NCBI RefSeq assembly: GCF_000003605.2
Contig: NW_003114465.1
Span: 171,735 to 203,592 of the forward strand
Direction: 5' to 3'
From: Saccoglossus kowalevskii
Taxonomy: Eukaryota; Hemichordata; Enteropneusta; Harrimaniidae
Length of the DNA stretch: 31,858 nucleotides
Every line of letters starts with the position of its first letter. Positions within the stretch are counted from its first letter, which is position 1. The notes under the pieces are model-generated. The model was not told where the DNA came from and did not search any database. It was given only the letters and a program-made list of their open reading frames with translations. Both the position numbers and the translations under genes were made by a program. This document shows positions 29,741-31,858 of this stretch, one piece after another.

Positions 29741-31150
29741 CAAACTATGAATAAATATTGTTATTCATGTCTGACTCCCGTCTCATAATGTAGTCACCGA
29801 CTGGTGCGTGTTATTTCGTGATATTCGTGTTTATCCATTTATTGTTTGAGATACGAGCGGCATTAATATATCATCAGTCTGTTTGATTTGTACTATTTAT
29901 ACTAATACAACAGACTGGTAACGCGACGTTTTCTATTGAAGTAATGCGTGCCACGTTTGTTTAGGCATGGAGGTAAATTACCTCCTTGGTTTAGGTTGAA
30001 ATTCTTACACAGCTGCAAAGATCAAAATGTCCAGAACGCATCTCCCGTTGTTTTTAAAATGCCTGGATCCGTTTTACAAAGAAATACGCAATTTCCAAAG
30101 AAGCGCGAAGTGTGTAAAATATCCGGTGTTCGGAAAACTTCGACGGTGTTCATGTCAATACTACTGAGAGTGGCACACATACCATATACAATTGAGCCGA
30201 ATATTAAAGTCTTTCTATAAATTGTCTCTAGGTATTTATAATTTTACATTTAGTTAACACAAGCTCACGAGACAAGAATCTAATGTATTAATTCAGAAAG
30301 TGAATTCCACAAAAAGTCAAAGATGATGTGTTTTGTACAAAGGGATGTCATTGCCATTATCTTTGAAAGTATTAAGGTAGAGATGCATGTTTGTCGGCAC
30401 TTGGGAGTGAATTTATTTTTTGCTTTTTATTATCCAAACAGTCTTGGCTATAGACTGTTGAAATTTTGTAGAATTGGGAATAGTGGAACATACTCAAAAA
30501 ACGATTTTAAAATATAGATAACTAGTGCAAACCCCCGGGGGGTCACTCTATATTAAAACCTTACACCATGTGTGTTCTTGTTAAAAAAATAATAGACCCC
30601 TAGGGCTGGCAGCACATTGGCAAACCATACCCCCCTTTTGCGGACGCAATGTATATTTGGTACCCCCTAGAGCAGACATATTGAAGAAAAAACACCCCCT
30701 ATTTCAGACACATATTGAGAACATCGTACCCTATATTGCGAGCATTCTCTGTCGTTTTTTGCAATCAAGTGGAGTGTGATCAACTCAAACAAGTTACTGT
30801 GTATGCAACTCCTGTTGGTGTCATTCATTGTTAGATGAAAAAAGATGAGAACTATGACATGATTATGAATATGATCATTTATTTTATAGTTTAATACACA
30901 ATGCACACGACTTGCCAGGATTTTTATTCCCTCAGATATCATTGCGCAATTTTATGTTCAGCTCCGGGTGACTTTGGCATGATTACAGGGCAGAAAAGCC
31001 AGAAAAAAGCAGGAGCTGGATGCAAATGAGACAGGGCGCGAAAGAAGTATTGGAAGTGTGGATGACTCCGGGGAATGACTTTTTGTATGCGGCTTATTGT
31101 AATCGACGAAACAAAACAAAACGGGATAACACACATAATAAAAATTAAAC
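29741..31150. other. Right flank of gene B, non-coding
   Basis: Expected to hold the gene B promoter near its left end, though no TATA box or CpG block is clear. Includes the 32-bp degenerate repeat at 30628-30752. The short frames at 29948-30220 and 30667-31181 have no recognisable domain. Confidence 0.45.
30628..30752. repeat. Degenerate tandem repeat of 32-34 bp
   Basis: Four units starting with TACCCCC, TACCCCC, CACCCCC and TACCCT (about 30628, 30661, 30693, 30727), each followed by an A/T stretch and GCRGACRYA or a relic of it. A CCCCCGGGGGG palindrome lies 90 bp to the left (about 30532-30542). Confidence 0.5.
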
Positions 31151-31858
31151 TGTAATCAGTGAAAATGGGTTTTATACGCACAATATTTACAAAATATTTG
31201 CCGAAAATAATAATATTTATTACGTATATGGCTTGTTTCGCTAATTACAGATAATAAAAAATCTGTAATCAGCGAATACACAAACAATATTAACAGCCGT
31301 CGGTTGAAACATGACCAGTATATTCACCTTTCAGTCGCGTATATAACGACATTAAACATTTGCTGAAAATAACGGGGATTTTATGATCAGTGAATGGTTC
31401 ATTTCGCTATTTATATATAATTGTTTTATGAAGTATTATACACGACTTAAAGTTAAAAATACTGGTCAAGTTTCGTCCGATATTTGTGATTATTGTATCT
31501 GTAATTTTTAATAAGACCCGCGGCGAACCACGTGATTGCAGATTTTCGATTATCTGTATTATTTAGTGAAACGAACCATTTACTGATTATATTGTTATTA
31601 TCGGCAAATGGTTTATTTCGTTATATACTCTTAACGAAAGGTGAATATACTGGTCAAGTTTTGTCCGACAGTTGTGAATATTGTACGTGTCAGACCCTTG
31701 TTTCGCTGATTACAGATTTCGATTATCCGTAATTAGAGAAACAAACCATTTACTAATTAAAATTCCGTTATTTTCGGCAAATTTTTTATGTTATTATATA
31801 CACTACTGAAAGCTAAATATACTGGTCAAGTTTCCACCGACAGTTGTAAATTTTGTAC
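31150..31858. repeat. Satellite-like array of about 170-190 bp units with hairpins, cut by the window end
   Basis: ACTGGTCAAGTTT occurs at 31461, 31649 and 31821 (spacings 188 and 172). The same segment is inverted at about 31300-31350. Each unit also has a GTTTCGCTGATTACAGAT-type arm facing its near reverse complement, for example 31237-31252 with 31261-31276 (8-base loop). The reading frame at 31532-31732 is within the array and is not a gene. Confidence 0.6.

Overview
The window looks like nuclear DNA of an invertebrate animal. It is AT-rich (about two thirds by eye), has GT-AG introns from about 230 bp to 4.8 kb, has no bacterial-style operon, and carries many short TTAA-flanked inverted-repeat elements (MITEs), microsatellites and minisatellites. 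The species cannot be fixed from this sequence. A marine invertebrate (hemichordate, lancelet or lophotrochozoan type) is a guess from the repeat style.

Only two genes can be supported. They are head-to-tail paralogues on the minus strand, each with six coding exons at identical intron phases (0,0,2,0,1). Gene A has coding exons between 10866 and 4079. Gene B has coding exons between 29000 and 16618 and gives an unbroken 477-residue reading frame. Both encode a type II membrane protein: a short basic cytosolic tail, one membrane anchor, a charged stem, and a lumenal domain that resembles the GDP-fucose protein O-fucosyltransferase superfamily. The family call rests on motif recognition, not a search. 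The products would be expected in the ER or Golgi, modifying secreted proteins or glycans.

The duplication reaches into both flanks. A 25-bp block 3' of both genes (3871-3895 and 16380-16404), the 5'UTR part of exon 1, and a putative upstream non-coding exon donor (13652 and 29702) are shared. Gene B is nearly twice as long as gene A because introns 4 and 5 have expanded. Exon 4 and the 3' part of exon 5 are almost identical between the copies while the rest has diverged, which suggests gene conversion. Gene A exon 2 has a damaged splice donor next to a MITE insertion, so A may skip this exon, use a shifted splice pair, or be decaying.

Layout: 1-3870, AT-rich non-coding DNA with two adjacent hairpins; 3871-13652, gene A; 13653-16379, intergenic DNA with a perfect 59-bp inverted repeat; 16380-29702, gene B, with an intronic element carrying heat-shock-element-like sites; 29703-31858, non-coding DNA with a degenerate 32-bp repeat and, at the right edge, a hairpin-bearing satellite of about 170-190 bp. 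No RNA gene, CRISPR array or intact transposase was found.
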